Assembly (NCBI GenBank): GCA_002786715.1
Contig: PCTW01000070.1
Span: forward strand, 1-64,000
Reading direction: 5' to 3'
From: Bdellovibrio sp. CG22_combo_CG10-13_8_21_14_all_39_27
GTDB taxonomy: Bacteria > Bdellovibrionota > Bacteriovoracia > Bacteriovoracales > Bacteriovoracaceae
Length of the DNA: 64,000 nt
Below are positions 25,982-34,807 of the stretch, piece by piece. How positions within the stretch are numbered: position 1 is the first letter of the stretch; each line of letters opens with the position of its first letter. Below the pieces are notes generated by a model. It saw nothing but the letters and a program-made list of their open reading frames with translations, did not search any database and was not told the origin of the DNA. A program made the position numbers and the translations under genes.

Positions 25982-26455
25982 ATGAAAAGCATTTTAATCT
26001 TGGTCACATTATTAAGTTCATCTTTGGTAATGGCCGCTGATCAGAAAATTTTGAATATCATCAATGCCATTGATAATAAAAACTATGACCTCATTATGGA
26101 AGTCGATGAAGATAACCGTGCTAGTGGTTTGAAAGTTTTCGATCATAGTAATAAAGACACAAAAAATTATAATATGGATAAGCTTGAATCAGGCGTGGTT
26201 CTGAAAGAAGAGCAGGGCCATAAAGTAATTGTCTTAAAAGGTCAGTCTTTCGACCATGATCGTGGTGGAGACGTAAAGATTGATTATCTTTACAACGGAA
26301 TCACAGGCTCACGAAAAGATATGGAACTTGAAATTCAATTTGACGGTCAGAAATGGCAAGTTTACTCAAATGCGAGAAGAATTTCTAATTTGAAGTTCAA
26401 AGGGAAAACCATCTTTGGAAAAGTCGTTGGTGTTGCCTCTGTAGAAGCCTATTAA
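25982..26455 (+). CDS. small secreted protein of unknown function
   Basis: A 157-residue protein with a signal peptide (hydrophobic core, cleavage after VMAA). AAGGAGGGG lies just before ATG 25982, so the ORF extension to a TTG at 25964 is rejected. The mature part is beta-rich, contains many Lys/Asp residues, and has no Cys. No family recognised. A palindrome lies in its upstream region. It is 77 bases before the LplT-PlsC fusion gene. Confidence 0.65.
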   Translation: MKSILILVTLLSSSLVMAADQKILNIINAIDNKNYDLIMEVDEDNRASGLKVFDHSNKDTKNYNMDKLESGVVLKEEQGHKVIVLKGQSFDHDRGGDVKIDYLYNGITGSRKDMELEIQFDGQKWQVYSNARRISNLKFKGKTIFGKVVGVASVEAY

Positions 26456-26532
26456 TATCTCTCACTTACTTGTTTATCCGTTGCGTCCTTTGCTAGAATG
26501 AATCAAAGATTTATTTAGCAAAGGACAATGGA

Positions 26533-28446
26533 TTGGCCAAAAATCTTATCTTCGGTGACCGGCGGTTCTGGCCGCTTTTCTGGACTCAATTCTTAGGTGC
26601 TCTGAACGACAATTTCTTTAAGAATGCGTTGGTGATGTTGATCACTTATAAATCCGTTTCTTTATGGAATTTAGCACCAGCGATGCTTGTCCCCTTGGCC
26701 GGTGGGATTTTCATTTTTCCTTTTTTTATTTTTTCTGCAACAGGCGGACAAATTGCTGATCGGTACGGCAAACACACTGTTATTCAAATTGTAAAATTCT
26801 TAGAAATTGTCATCATGGTTGCTGGCTCAATAGGAATTTACTTTGAGCTCTATCAAACTTTATTTGTGGTTTTGTTTTGTATGGGGGCTCAGTCGGCTTT
26901 CTTCGGCCCACTCAAATACGGTATCATCCCATTCTTAGTTGAAGAGGATGAATTAGTCGCTGCCAATGCGGCCGTTTCGGCCGGTACTTTTATTGCTATT
27001 CTGATGGGAACTATTGTCGGTGGAAGTTTTATTGAACTTCCTTTTTTCGACACGCTTTTGACAACAGGCTTGATTGGTATGGCCATTATTGGCTTTATCG
27101 CTTCTTTGAAAGTTGAAAAGGTTCCTCCTGTCGATCCCAGCATTAAAGTGGATTACAGTTTCCTGAAGCCGACATGGGAAATTCTTAAAATGACGAAGAA
27201 GAACAGAGATGTCTTCTTAACCATTATGGGAATTTCTTGGTTCTGGTTTCTAGGTGCTGCTATTCTTTCGATCTTACCTCCTCTCGTGAAAGATGTGTTT
27301 GGTGGTAAGCCTGAAGTGGCAACAACCTTTCTTGCCGTTTTCACTATTGGAATGGGGATTGGTTCTTTTTTAACAGAGAGAATTTCTCGCCATCAAATTG
27401 AAATAGGTGTTGTTCCAATTTCAGCTTTGTTCATGAGTTTGTTTCTTTTTGATTTAGTCTGGGTCAGTTCCCACTGGCCAGTATTCATTGATAGTCAGCT
27501 TTTAGGTCTTGCTGATTATTTTAAGATGGATAATTCTGTTCGCGCTTTGTTCGACCTTTTCATGATGTCTATTTTCGGCGGCGGTTATATCGTTCCTCAA
27601 ATGAGTTACGTGCAATGGAAAAGCCCGAGAGAAGAACTATCACGAATGATTGCGGGTAATAATATTATCAATTCACTTTTTATGGTCTTAGCTGCAGTTG
27701 CAGTGATGGTTTTAGTGAAGTTTGGAATTCCAACAGTCATTTTTGTGTTATCAATCTCTAATTTTATTGTTTCTTTTATTCTCTATGCTCTCCACTCTGA
27801 ACAAAGTTTAAGAATTTGGGCATTTTTACTAACTCATATCTTTTACAAAGTAGAAGTCCGAGGTGAAGAAAATATTCCTAAAACGGGTTCATTTATCGTG
27901 GCCTGTAATCATGTTTCCTTTGTTGATTGGTTGCTCTTGATGGGAATTCTAAAACGCCCAATACGCTTTGTGATTGATTGGAATTATTATTATGTTCCCA
28001 TGGGGCCTTTTTGGTTCAAGCAAGCAAAGCTCGTTCCTATTGCCACTAAAAAAGAATCTGTAGAAATTTTAGAAAAGGCCTTTGATAACATTCATAACCA
28101 TATTAACGAAGGTGCGATTCTTGGAATATTCCCAGAAGGCTGGATCACTCGAAATGGTCAAATGAGAAAATTTCAACCAGGTATTCACAAAATTTTAAAA
28201 AGAGACCCTGTTCCAGTTGTGATGGTTGGAATCGATGGTTTATGGGGGAGTATTTTCTCCTACGAAGGCGGAAGAGTTCTTTTCAAATTTCCAAAGTCTC
28301 TAAGAAAGCATGTGATAATTCAAATCTCAAAGCCAATCGCCCCCCAAGAATATGATTCTAAAAAGGCAGAAGATATTGTGAGAGGTTTTGTGTCCCATTA
28401 CACAGAAGCACACGAACAGATAGAAAGTGAAGAAGGAGCAACCTAA
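26533..28446 (+). CDS. LplT-like transporter fused to PlsC-type acyltransferase
   Basis: Residues 1-420 are an MFS-type domain close to the lysophospholipid transporter LplT: FWPLFWTQFLGALNDNFFKNALV, QIADRYGKH and GPLKYGIIP. Residues 440-637 carry an acyltransferase of the PlsC/LPLAT class: NHVSFVD (HX4D, near 460), FPEGW (near 531) and a Arg-containing middle block. Together this would flip lysophospholipid inward and re-acylate it. E. coli Aas adds an acyl-ACP synthetase domain that is absent here, so acyl donor would be acyl-ACP or acyl-CoA. Starts at TTG 26533 with AAGGA upstream; first gene of a long operon, stop overlaps the next start. Confidence 0.82.
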   Translation: MAKNLIFGDRRFWPLFWTQFLGALNDNFFKNALVMLITYKSVSLWNLAPAMLVPLAGGIFIFPFFIFSATGGQIADRYGKHTVIQIVKFLEIVIMVAGSIGIYFELYQTLFVVLFCMGAQSAFFGPLKYGIIPFLVEEDELVAANAAVSAGTFIAILMGTIVGGSFIELPFFDTLLTTGLIGMAIIGFIASLKVEKVPPVDPSIKVDYSFLKPTWEILKMTKKNRDVFLTIMGISWFWFLGAAILSILPPLVKDVFGGKPEVATTFLAVFTIGMGIGSFLTERISRHQIEIGVVPISALFMSLFLFDLVWVSSHWPVFIDSQLLGLADYFKMDNSVRALFDLFMMSIFGGGYIVPQMSYVQWKSPREELSRMIAGNNIINSLFMVLAAVAVMVLVKFGIPTVIFVLSISNFIVSFILYALHSEQSLRIWAFLLTHIFYKVEVRGEENIPKTGSFIVACNHVSFVDWLLLMGILKRPIRFVIDWNYYYVPMGPFWFKQAKLVPIATKKESVEILEKAFDNIHNHINEGAILGIFPEGWITRNGQMRKFQPGIHKILKRDPVPVVMVGIDGLWGSIFSYEGGRVLFKFPKSLRKHVIIQISKPIAPQEYDSKKAEDIVRGFVSHYTEAHEQIESEEGAT

Positions 28447-28883
28447 TGGAGTGGACAACTGTTGAAAATGGAGACTGTCTTATCCGCATGAATAAAGATC
28501 AAGAAATCATGACGGCCCTCACTCAATGGGCAATTGATAACGGGCATAGCGCTGGTTCGTTTCAAGCGATTGGAGCCCTTAAAGAAGCGGAACTTGGCTA
28601 CTATCATCTTCATTCTCAGACATATGATAAAAAGGTCTTCAAGGATGAAATGGAGCTCATTTCTCTGCATGGAAATTTATCGTTAGTTGATGGCAAACCC
28701 TTTGTTCATATTCATGTTTCACTTGGCGATGCCGAATTCAAAGTTTGGGGAGGGCATCTTTTTAATGGAAAAGTAGCTGTTACCTGTGAAATCTTTTTTC
28801 GCCCATTTAAAGCGAATGTTTACCGAGAATTTAATCCTGATATCGGCTTGAAGCATTTGTGCTTTATTCATAACAACCGATGA
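28446..28883 (+). CDS. DUF296/PPC domain protein
   Basis: A 145-residue protein spanning one PPC (DUF296) domain: an N-terminal strand and MTALTQWAIDNG helix, GSFQAIGALKEAELGYY, HGNLSLVDGKPFVHIHVSLG and the GGHLF signature. In plants this domain accompanies AT-hooks; bacterial single-domain forms are trimers with a conserved His site and unclear role, some suggested to bind metal. Starts by TAATG overlap with the previous stop, with AAGGAG upstream. Translationally coupled to the HAD gene downstream by ATGA. Confidence 0.85.
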   Translation: MEWTTVENGDCLIRMNKDQEIMTALTQWAIDNGHSAGSFQAIGALKEAELGYYHLHSQTYDKKVFKDEMELISLHGNLSLVDGKPFVHIHVSLGDAEFKVWGGHLFNGKVAVTCEIFFRPFKANVYREFNPDIGLKHLCFIHNNR

Positions 28884-29320
28884 AGAAGGCAATAATCGTT
28901 GATATTGACGGAACTTTAGCTGATGTCGAGCATCGAGTTCATCATGTACGCCAAGAACCAAAAAATTGGCGTGCTTTCAATCAGGCCATGGAGCTCGATA
29001 TTCTTAATCCTTGGTGCCGTGATTTAATCTTGGCCATGAAAAATCAGAGTACTGACGTTTTGTTGGTAACAGGGCGAGATGAAGACTATCGAAGTAAAAC
29101 AGAGCAATGGTTAAAGAAGAATGATGTCCCTTTTGATCACTTATGGATGAGACAGGCCAGCGATTATAGAGGCGATGATGTGGTTAAAAATGAAATTTAT
29201 AATGTTGAAATAAAACCAAAGTACCAAGTCCTTTTTGTTGTCGACGATCGTCAAAGTGTCGTAAAGATGTGGCGATCAATCGGACTGGTTTGTTTACAAT
29301 GTGACTGGGGGGATTTCTAA
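28880..29320 (+). CDS. HAD-family phosphatase (PNKP 3'-phosphatase-like)
   Basis: A 146-residue HAD protein with DxDGT at residues 8-12, the Thr motif VTGRD near 64 and the acidic motif VVDDRQSVVKMWRSIG near 128. The small size with no large cap and the VEHRVHHV insert after motif I resemble the phosphatase domain of T4 polynucleotide kinase (PseT). A nucleotide or 3'-phosphate nucleic acid end is a plausible substrate. Overlaps DUF296 by ATGA and the following lipoprotein by TAATG. Confidence 0.75.
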   Translation: MKKAIIVDIDGTLADVEHRVHHVRQEPKNWRAFNQAMELDILNPWCRDLILAMKNQSTDVLLVTGRDEDYRSKTEQWLKKNDVPFDHLWMRQASDYRGDDVVKNEIYNVEIKPKYQVLFVVDDRQSVVKMWRSIGLVCLQCDWGDF

Positions 29321-30006
29321 TGAAGATTTATCAAATCTTATTTTTATCAATTGTTCTAATGACTCTTCACTCCTGTAAACAGGAGAAAAAAGCGGATGAG
29401 GCTCCATCAACACCTCGTTATACTTCATGGGATCAGGCGATTCAAGGTATTGGTGACATTACTGGTGATCAAAAAGAAGTTGGAGAACAGATTTGCCGTT
29501 CATTACAGGACAAGCGCTATTTCCTTTCTCGTCAGGTTGATCAGAGTCTTCTCTTTAACTTCGTTGTTAATAAAAAAGAATGTGTTGAAACTAAGGCCAA
29601 GTCCTATAATGCTTTTACTCGTCTAAGAGTCACTCGAAATGGAGAGTTGAGCTTTGAAGAAAATAGCAGAAGTCGCATGTTGAATGATGTATTAACGGAT
29701 ATTACCCCTAATCTTAAAGATGTTTGTGCCAAGTTATTAAATGGTGAAACCCCAAGTAATACTTTTGGTGATGACCGAACGAAAACTCAAATTACTTTTC
29801 AGAATGCCAACGGAAAGGCCATTGTTCAAATTGCCCAATTTGAAAAACGTGGCAACCTCTTCTTTCCGTACTTAATCGACCGAGCTCAAATCTTGAGAGA
29901 CTCAGATACGAGAGATTCTCGCTATATTGGAATGGCAATAGAAAGGGCCTTTAATCAAAGATGTCTCAATGGGCAAACATATTATATTTCTCAAGTTTTA
30001 AAGTAA
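29320..30006 (+). CDS. lipoprotein of unknown function
   Basis: A 228-residue lipoprotein: short signal peptide with lipobox LHSC (Cys19). The mature domain begins with an acidic linker, then about 190 residues of mixed alpha/beta with three further Cys residues. No family recognised. GGGGGG lies eight bases upstream of the ATG. Placed between the HAD phosphatase and a membrane-anchored protein in a continuous operon. Confidence 0.65.
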   Translation: MKIYQILFLSIVLMTLHSCKQEKKADEAPSTPRYTSWDQAIQGIGDITGDQKEVGEQICRSLQDKRYFLSRQVDQSLLFNFVVNKKECVETKAKSYNAFTRLRVTRNGELSFEENSRSRMLNDVLTDITPNLKDVCAKLLNGETPSNTFGDDRTKTQITFQNANGKAIVQIAQFEKRGNLFFPYLIDRAQILRDSDTRDSRYIGMAIERAFNQRCLNGQTYYISQVLK

Positions 30007-30013
30007 GGTCATC

Positions 30014-30748
30014 ATGAATAGTGAAAAGTTGAAATTCTTTTTTGGTCTTCTTTTGATCGGCCTCGCCGGATACATTTACCTGTCAAATCACCATTTAGAA
30101 GATCAAACGAACGATAATGGCGAACAAGCGCAAGCTATCGACAGTCAAAATCAAGAAGTCGAAACAAACGAAGTTAAGGAAGTCTATGCTCCTTTGCCTG
30201 AGGGAAAAGTTGAACTCGCTAAAAAATTAGAGGCCAATTCCAGTGAAATCCAATCGGCAATTGTCGACTCAGTTACTGAGCAAGAATTGCTCAAAACTGA
30301 TTTTCAAAAAACGATCAAAGCAAATGTAAAATTGCCAGAGAATTTAAAATATACTCAGCTTGATTTAGAGGATGGTATCGGTGGACTTTATGGAACGGAC
30401 GCCAGCGGACAAAATGAATTCGCCATGCTTGGGACGGAGAAGTCAGCGACCCTAGATCAAATTGTGGACTACCTTAATAATTCGCAGGGAGCATTACCTC
30501 AAGTGCGCAATGGTGATTTTCCAAATCGTCCTGTCATTAGAAAAATCACACCTCCTTCAGGTAGGGGGATCTCTTCTATCCAAGTCATTCAAGGCAAGAA
30601 ATCCAGTGATCGAATGCTCTATGCTGCGATTGTTGAAAGATCAGATAGAAAGGGCACATACGTTTTTGTCATGAAAGCTCCAACCAGTTTTTTTGATACT
30701 AATGAAGGAATGCTTGATTCCATGCTCGAATCACTACAGGTCAAGTAA
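30014..30748 (+). CDS. N-terminally anchored protein of unknown function
   Basis: A 244-residue protein with one hydrophobic segment (residues 8-24, FFGLLLIGLAGYIYL) followed by a periplasmic Gln/Glu/Asn-rich linker and a globular domain of about 150 residues. No cysteines and no recognised motif. Seven bases after the previous gene and immediately before the TTG start of the next; part of the same operon. Confidence 0.6.
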   Translation: MNSEKLKFFFGLLLIGLAGYIYLSNHHLEDQTNDNGEQAQAIDSQNQEVETNEVKEVYAPLPEGKVELAKKLEANSSEIQSAIVDSVTEQELLKTDFQKTIKANVKLPENLKYTQLDLEDGIGGLYGTDASGQNEFAMLGTEKSATLDQIVDYLNNSQGALPQVRNGDFPNRPVIRKITPPSGRGISSIQVIQGKKSSDRMLYAAIVERSDRKGTYVFVMKAPTSFFDTNEGMLDSMLESLQVK

Positions 30749-31414
30749 TTGCAAACTCAATTGAGCCGACGAAATGTTCTTCTCCTCTCCTGCGGCCTTG
30801 CCTTATGCTCTCTTGCCTATGAACTTATCTTTACGCAAATCCTTGGCGTTTTATTTGGTTCACAAGTTACACAGTATAATTTAGTTGTATCTCTCTTTAC
30901 TTGTTTTTTAGGATTAGGGGCTTTGTTATTTCCTCGAAGTCTATTGAACCGAAGTGAATTATCAGTTTTTGTGATCGTAGAGTCCGTGCTTTTTCTTATC
31001 GGCTTTTTTGCGCCTTTTCTTATTGTCTGGATAAATTCAACTTCACCTTTAATCGCCTCAAAATTGTTTTCCTATACAATTATCTCGCTCGTCGGTTTCC
31101 TTTCCGGGTTTGAGTTGCCCTTAATGCTAAGATTTCTTAAAAATTCTCAAGGCTCTGTTTTGGCCTATGATTATCTTGGAATGGTTGTAGCGACTATTGC
31201 TGTTCCACTTCTGTTGTTTCCTTTTCTGGGAGTGGGAGCTTCATCTCTTTTTGTTGCCTTCTCAAACCTCTTCCTTCTTTTTTTTGTCACTATCAAGGAA
31301 AAGTGGAAAATTCCTTTAATTCTTATATTTATAGGTTTATTCATTATAACTTATCTCTATCGATTCAATATAAATCTCTTATTGACGACCTTTTATCTTA
31401 AAGGTCAGCTATGA
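30749..31414 (+). CDS. membrane protein resembling the N-terminal half of spermidine-synthase-like proteins
   Basis: Starts at TTG 30749 directly after the previous stop, with AGG eight bases upstream. The 221 residues contain six to seven transmembrane helices with motifs such as ALCSLAYELIFTQILGVLFG and SLVGFLSGFELPLMLRFL. These are typical of the first membrane unit of large bacterial membrane-bound aminopropyltransferase-like proteins, where it is normally fused to a second unit plus the catalytic domain. Here it is a separate polypeptide; the next gene begins inside its stop codon, so the two probably form a complex. Confidence 0.65.
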   Translation: MQTQLSRRNVLLLSCGLALCSLAYELIFTQILGVLFGSQVTQYNLVVSLFTCFLGLGALLFPRSLLNRSELSVFVIVESVLFLIGFFAPFLIVWINSTSPLIASKLFSYTIISLVGFLSGFELPLMLRFLKNSQGSVLAYDYLGMVVATIAVPLLLFPFLGVGASSLFVAFSNLFLLFFVTIKEKWKIPLILIFIGLFIITYLYRFNINLLLTTFYLKGQL

Positions 31415-33000
31415 AAAATATTTTTGTTATCATTATTGCGACCCTCACATCATTCACCAGTCTTTTTTACTATCTCATGATCTCCGGACAGCTTTCCGAA
31501 CTAACTGGCGAAGAAACGATTGCTCAATCTTTGAGTTTAGGTCTCTACTTAACAGGCATGGCGCTTGGTTCTGGACTTTGCGATAAAATGCTCTCAATCA
31601 TGTATGATAGGAATCATAAATGGAAATTGCTCATCCAAGCAGAGATGTTTGTTGCGACAATAGGAAGTTCCCTTTTTTTAATTGGCCCTCTTTGTTTAGC
31701 TTTTTATCTTGTTTATGTTAATCAATACTTGTTTTCGCCCTATGATATCCCTCTTCCTCTGATCTTTCAGATTTACGTACCAATGATTTTTGGACTTGGA
31801 TTTTTCTCAGGAATACAATTACCAATCCTTTTACACTTGAATCACGAAGAAGAGTCTCAAATCTTGTTTCTTAATTATTTGGGTGCGCTCTTTGCTGGAG
31901 TTCTCTTAAATGTCTTCTTGGCCATGGGGCAATCGACTCAAGAACTGCTTATCTTTGTTTTGTTATTGAATTTTTTTACACTTTTTCTTTTGATGATTCT
32001 TCAGCGAAAGTTTGCTTTGTCTAAGTATTTTACTATGCCACTACTATCACTTCTTCTCATTTTAAATTGGCTTCCCAAAATAGAGAAGGCTGAACTTCTC
32101 AGCTATTATTTAGGATTTAAAATTCAAAGTTTAAAACAATTAGGTGATTGGTCTCGAGTTCTTGGCCAATATGCCAACTTGGAAAGACATGTGAGTCCTT
32201 ACCAGAAAATAGACATCGTTACGGAGCCTCCTCAGATAGAATCGTATTTCCACGGAAATGTGTCTCTCTTTTTAAATCGTAAACCTCAATTTGATCTTTA
32301 TTCACATAAAACCTACCACCAATCGATGGTGGCAGGTTCAATCAATCTCAATAATCAGATTCCTAAGAAAATACTTGTTTTAGGTGCAGGTGATGGAATT
32401 CTTGCTCATGAGCTTTTAAAGCATAAAGAAGTCGAAAGTATTCTCATGGTTGAACTAGACCCTGCCATGATTGAAATTTCACGTCGTCATAGAGTATTGA
32501 GCTCTCTTAACGGGGGAGTTCTTGAACTTGAAGATCCTCGTTTGAAAATAGTTATTAACGATGCTATTTCTTTTTTAAGAACAGACAAAGAAAAATACGA
32601 TGGAATATATATCGATTTTCCCTATCCCTATAGTAACGAGTTGAAAAAGCTTTATAGTTTAGAATTTTATCAAATGATTTCGGCTCACACCAATAAAGAT
32701 GGGTTTTTTATTTTTGATTTTCCTTTAGAATCAGAAATTCAAGAGAGCCGACATAATAAAATGACAGGTTGCTTACTTAATACTTTGAAGAAAGCTGGAT
32801 TTGCTCATCCCTTTGGGTTCGGTCCTTATTCCTCTTTTGTGTTTGTTTCAAAAAGTGACATTCAGAGATCATTTAATTATTCCACCTTGCCTGAGAAATT
32901 AGACTTATCCAGCTCACTTAATCTCGTTTCTCTAGAACACGTCTTAAAACGAGAGCGTAAAGGGAATTGTTATTATTCTCTGTTTTATGGGAGAGATTAA
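31411..33000 (+). CDS. membrane-bound spermidine-synthase-like protein
   Basis: Residues 1-215 hold a second membrane unit (GLYLTGMALGSGLCDKM, GLGFFSGIQLPILLHL) related to the preceding protein. Residues 240-529 are a spermidine-synthase-type Rossmann domain with KILVLGAGDGILAHELLKH, MVELDPAMIEISR, LKIVINDAISFLR and a YDGIYIDFPYP catalytic-loop equivalent. The soluble enzyme moves an aminopropyl group from decarboxylated SAM to putrescine; membrane forms have unproven substrates. The usual catalytic Asp (D[LV]TDP) is altered to YIDFPYP, so the activity may differ. ATGA overlap with the previous gene. Confidence 0.75.
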   Translation: MKNIFVIIIATLTSFTSLFYYLMISGQLSELTGEETIAQSLSLGLYLTGMALGSGLCDKMLSIMYDRNHKWKLLIQAEMFVATIGSSLFLIGPLCLAFYLVYVNQYLFSPYDIPLPLIFQIYVPMIFGLGFFSGIQLPILLHLNHEEESQILFLNYLGALFAGVLLNVFLAMGQSTQELLIFVLLLNFFTLFLLMILQRKFALSKYFTMPLLSLLLILNWLPKIEKAELLSYYLGFKIQSLKQLGDWSRVLGQYANLERHVSPYQKIDIVTEPPQIESYFHGNVSLFLNRKPQFDLYSHKTYHQSMVAGSINLNNQIPKKILVLGAGDGILAHELLKHKEVESILMVELDPAMIEISRRHRVLSSLNGGVLELEDPRLKIVINDAISFLRTDKEKYDGIYIDFPYPYSNELKKLYSLEFYQMISAHTNKDGFFIFDFPLESEIQESRHNKMTGCLLNTLKKAGFAHPFGFGPYSSFVFVSKSDIQRSFNYSTLPEKLDLSSSLNLVSLEHVLKRERKGNCYYSLFYGRD

Positions 33001-33744
33001 ATGATGGTTTTGAAGTCATTTTTGTTAGCTTCTGCAATCATTTCCCATGCGATGGCCATTATCCCATCTCTCATAAATAGTCCTGCACAAGAAGAGCATA
33101 CTCGCTTTTACCTGAAACGTTATTGGAAATGGCAAAATCAAAATGTCTACAATTGGAATCACTATCTGACTCCTTTTGAATCAGAAGTAGTGGAGCAGAT
33201 CATCAGTATGCAGGGGCAATGGTTGGTAAGCCTTCCTGTTTTCAAAAAAGAATCTCTTTTGATAGGCTATCATTCTCAAAAAATGACGAGTCACCTTACT
33301 TATAGCCTCTCGCTTTATATTCCTGAGAAACAGGCCATTAAAGATTTAGCGAGTCTCTACAAAATACGTGATTTTGCTTTCGTTCAATTCGTTCTATGGC
33401 GGACCATTGACAACGCCATTTGCTTTGGGCGCTCAGGGGGAGACCAGGAACAAATCTATAGATGTTATAATCGTCAGACTCAAGTTGAATTAGGATCATT
33501 CTCTGAAAAAAATATTCCCTCGGGTTCGACAGGCGATAAGCTTTTTCACGACTCCGTTATCCATGAAAGGGAAATAGTGAATAAAGAGAAGAAGGAGTTT
33601 TTCTATTATATAGCTTCATCCCAATTTACCCTGTTGCCAGACGTTTTAAAACCAATTGTCGTTCATCATGGAACTGAAGCGAGGTTACCTTTTGACAAGA
33701 TTTCGATTAGTGAAGGTGGAGATGTTGCAATATTTTATCCATGA
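33001..33744 (+). CDS. secreted protein of unknown function
   Basis: A 247-residue protein with a short signal peptide (cleavage near AMA). The mature part is rich in Tyr, Trp and Phe in its first half (YLKRYWKWQNQNVYNWNHY), with one CFGR and one YRCYNR Cys that could pair. No family recognised. Follows the membrane aminopropyltransferase-like gene with no gap and ends in an ATGA overlap with the next membrane protein gene. Confidence 0.6.
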   Translation: MMVLKSFLLASAIISHAMAIIPSLINSPAQEEHTRFYLKRYWKWQNQNVYNWNHYLTPFESEVVEQIISMQGQWLVSLPVFKKESLLIGYHSQKMTSHLTYSLSLYIPEKQAIKDLASLYKIRDFAFVQFVLWRTIDNAICFGRSGGDQEQIYRCYNRQTQVELGSFSEKNIPSGSTGDKLFHDSVIHEREIVNKEKKEFFYYIASSQFTLLPDVLKPIVVHHGTEARLPFDKISISEGGDVAIFYP

Positions 33745-34790
33745 TTGAAATAAAGAAAACACCCCATTACCATTTGCTTAATATCATCAAGTTGGTGAGT
33801 GTCATCGCGATTACTGTTTTCCATGTTAATGAGTTTATTTTCTTCGAAGATTTTTTCCCATTAACGGAGCGAACATTCATTTATCCCACTTTTTTAAAGT
33901 TTGCCCACCTCTTTCCCTTTAGCGGTCATAGCATTGTCAGTATTGTTTTTTTTATTTGGGGCTTTAAGCAAACGACATTTTCTTCCTTGAAAAAAGTCTT
34001 GCCGATTCTATTTATTGGTCAACTTTTGATTACTTTGAGTTTCCTTGAGGGGCGAAGTTTTCTTGAAGCTTGGGAATGGGATATCTATTGCTATCTCTTT
34101 GTGGCCATTTTGTGTTTAAAATTGATTCAAAATTTTAGTCAGAAATTCTTTAAGCTTACGATGCTTGTTTGCGTTGCTCTTTTTGTACTTTCTCCTTGGG
34201 TGCAGGCTTCGTACTTTGGCAATAGTATATTCTCTGAAATATTCATTGGACGTTGCTCGTGGGGAAAAACAGGAGCATGGCCATTGTTTCCTTGGATTGG
34301 TCTTCCTCTTTTTTGCTATTCGGCAGGACAACTTTTGAAGGAAAGAGGAAGGCTATTTCATTTTAATGAAATGATCTTTTGGTTTTTTGCTCTTATCTGG
34401 ACGCCTGTGACTTGGGGAAAACTATACCAGGCGCCTATTGGCCCACAATTCTATTGCTATATGTTTAACCAGGCAGAGTTCATTTTCTGGGGGAACTTTC
34501 TAATTGTGCTCTTCATGATGAGACTTTCATTGGTTGAGCGAATTCAAGTTAAACTTGATCAAATGAAATTCGTCCGTTGGTTATCGCAACTTCATTGGTC
34601 TCGTCATCTGGGCCTTTGTTATCTGTCAGAAATCTTAATTCTTTGTTTACTCTCAAATGCAGGTCCTTTTTTTCAACAGTATCCTATCGCTTTTGATTTG
34701 ATGTTTTTGGCCCTTTTGCCACTGATTGAAGGGGTTGTCGCAAGTCTGATTAAAGTACGTAAGAGAGTCTTTTTAGGGCAAAAAAATTGA
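33741..34790 (+). CDS. polytopic membrane protein, acyltransferase-like
   Basis: A 349-residue protein with about ten transmembrane helices. The N-terminal SVIAITVFHVNEF, the SGHSIVSIVFFIWGF helix and WPLFPWIGLPLFCYSAGQLL resemble the DUF1624/heparan-glucosaminide acetyltransferase-like and acyltransferase-3 families, which use a membrane-embedded His to move acyl groups across the membrane. His24 in FHVNEF would be the candidate. The similarity is distant. Co-translated with its upstream neighbour. Confidence 0.5.
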   Translation: MIEIKKTPHYHLLNIIKLVSVIAITVFHVNEFIFFEDFFPLTERTFIYPTFLKFAHLFPFSGHSIVSIVFFIWGFKQTTFSSLKKVLPILFIGQLLITLSFLEGRSFLEAWEWDIYCYLFVAILCLKLIQNFSQKFFKLTMLVCVALFVLSPWVQASYFGNSIFSEIFIGRCSWGKTGAWPLFPWIGLPLFCYSAGQLLKERGRLFHFNEMIFWFFALIWTPVTWGKLYQAPIGPQFYCYMFNQAEFIFWGNFLIVLFMMRLSLVERIQVKLDQMKFVRWLSQLHWSRHLGLCYLSEILILCLLSNAGPFFQQYPIAFDLMFLALLPLIEGVVASLIKVRKRVFLGQKN

Positions 34791-34807
34791 CAAGGAGTCG
34801 CTGGGAA

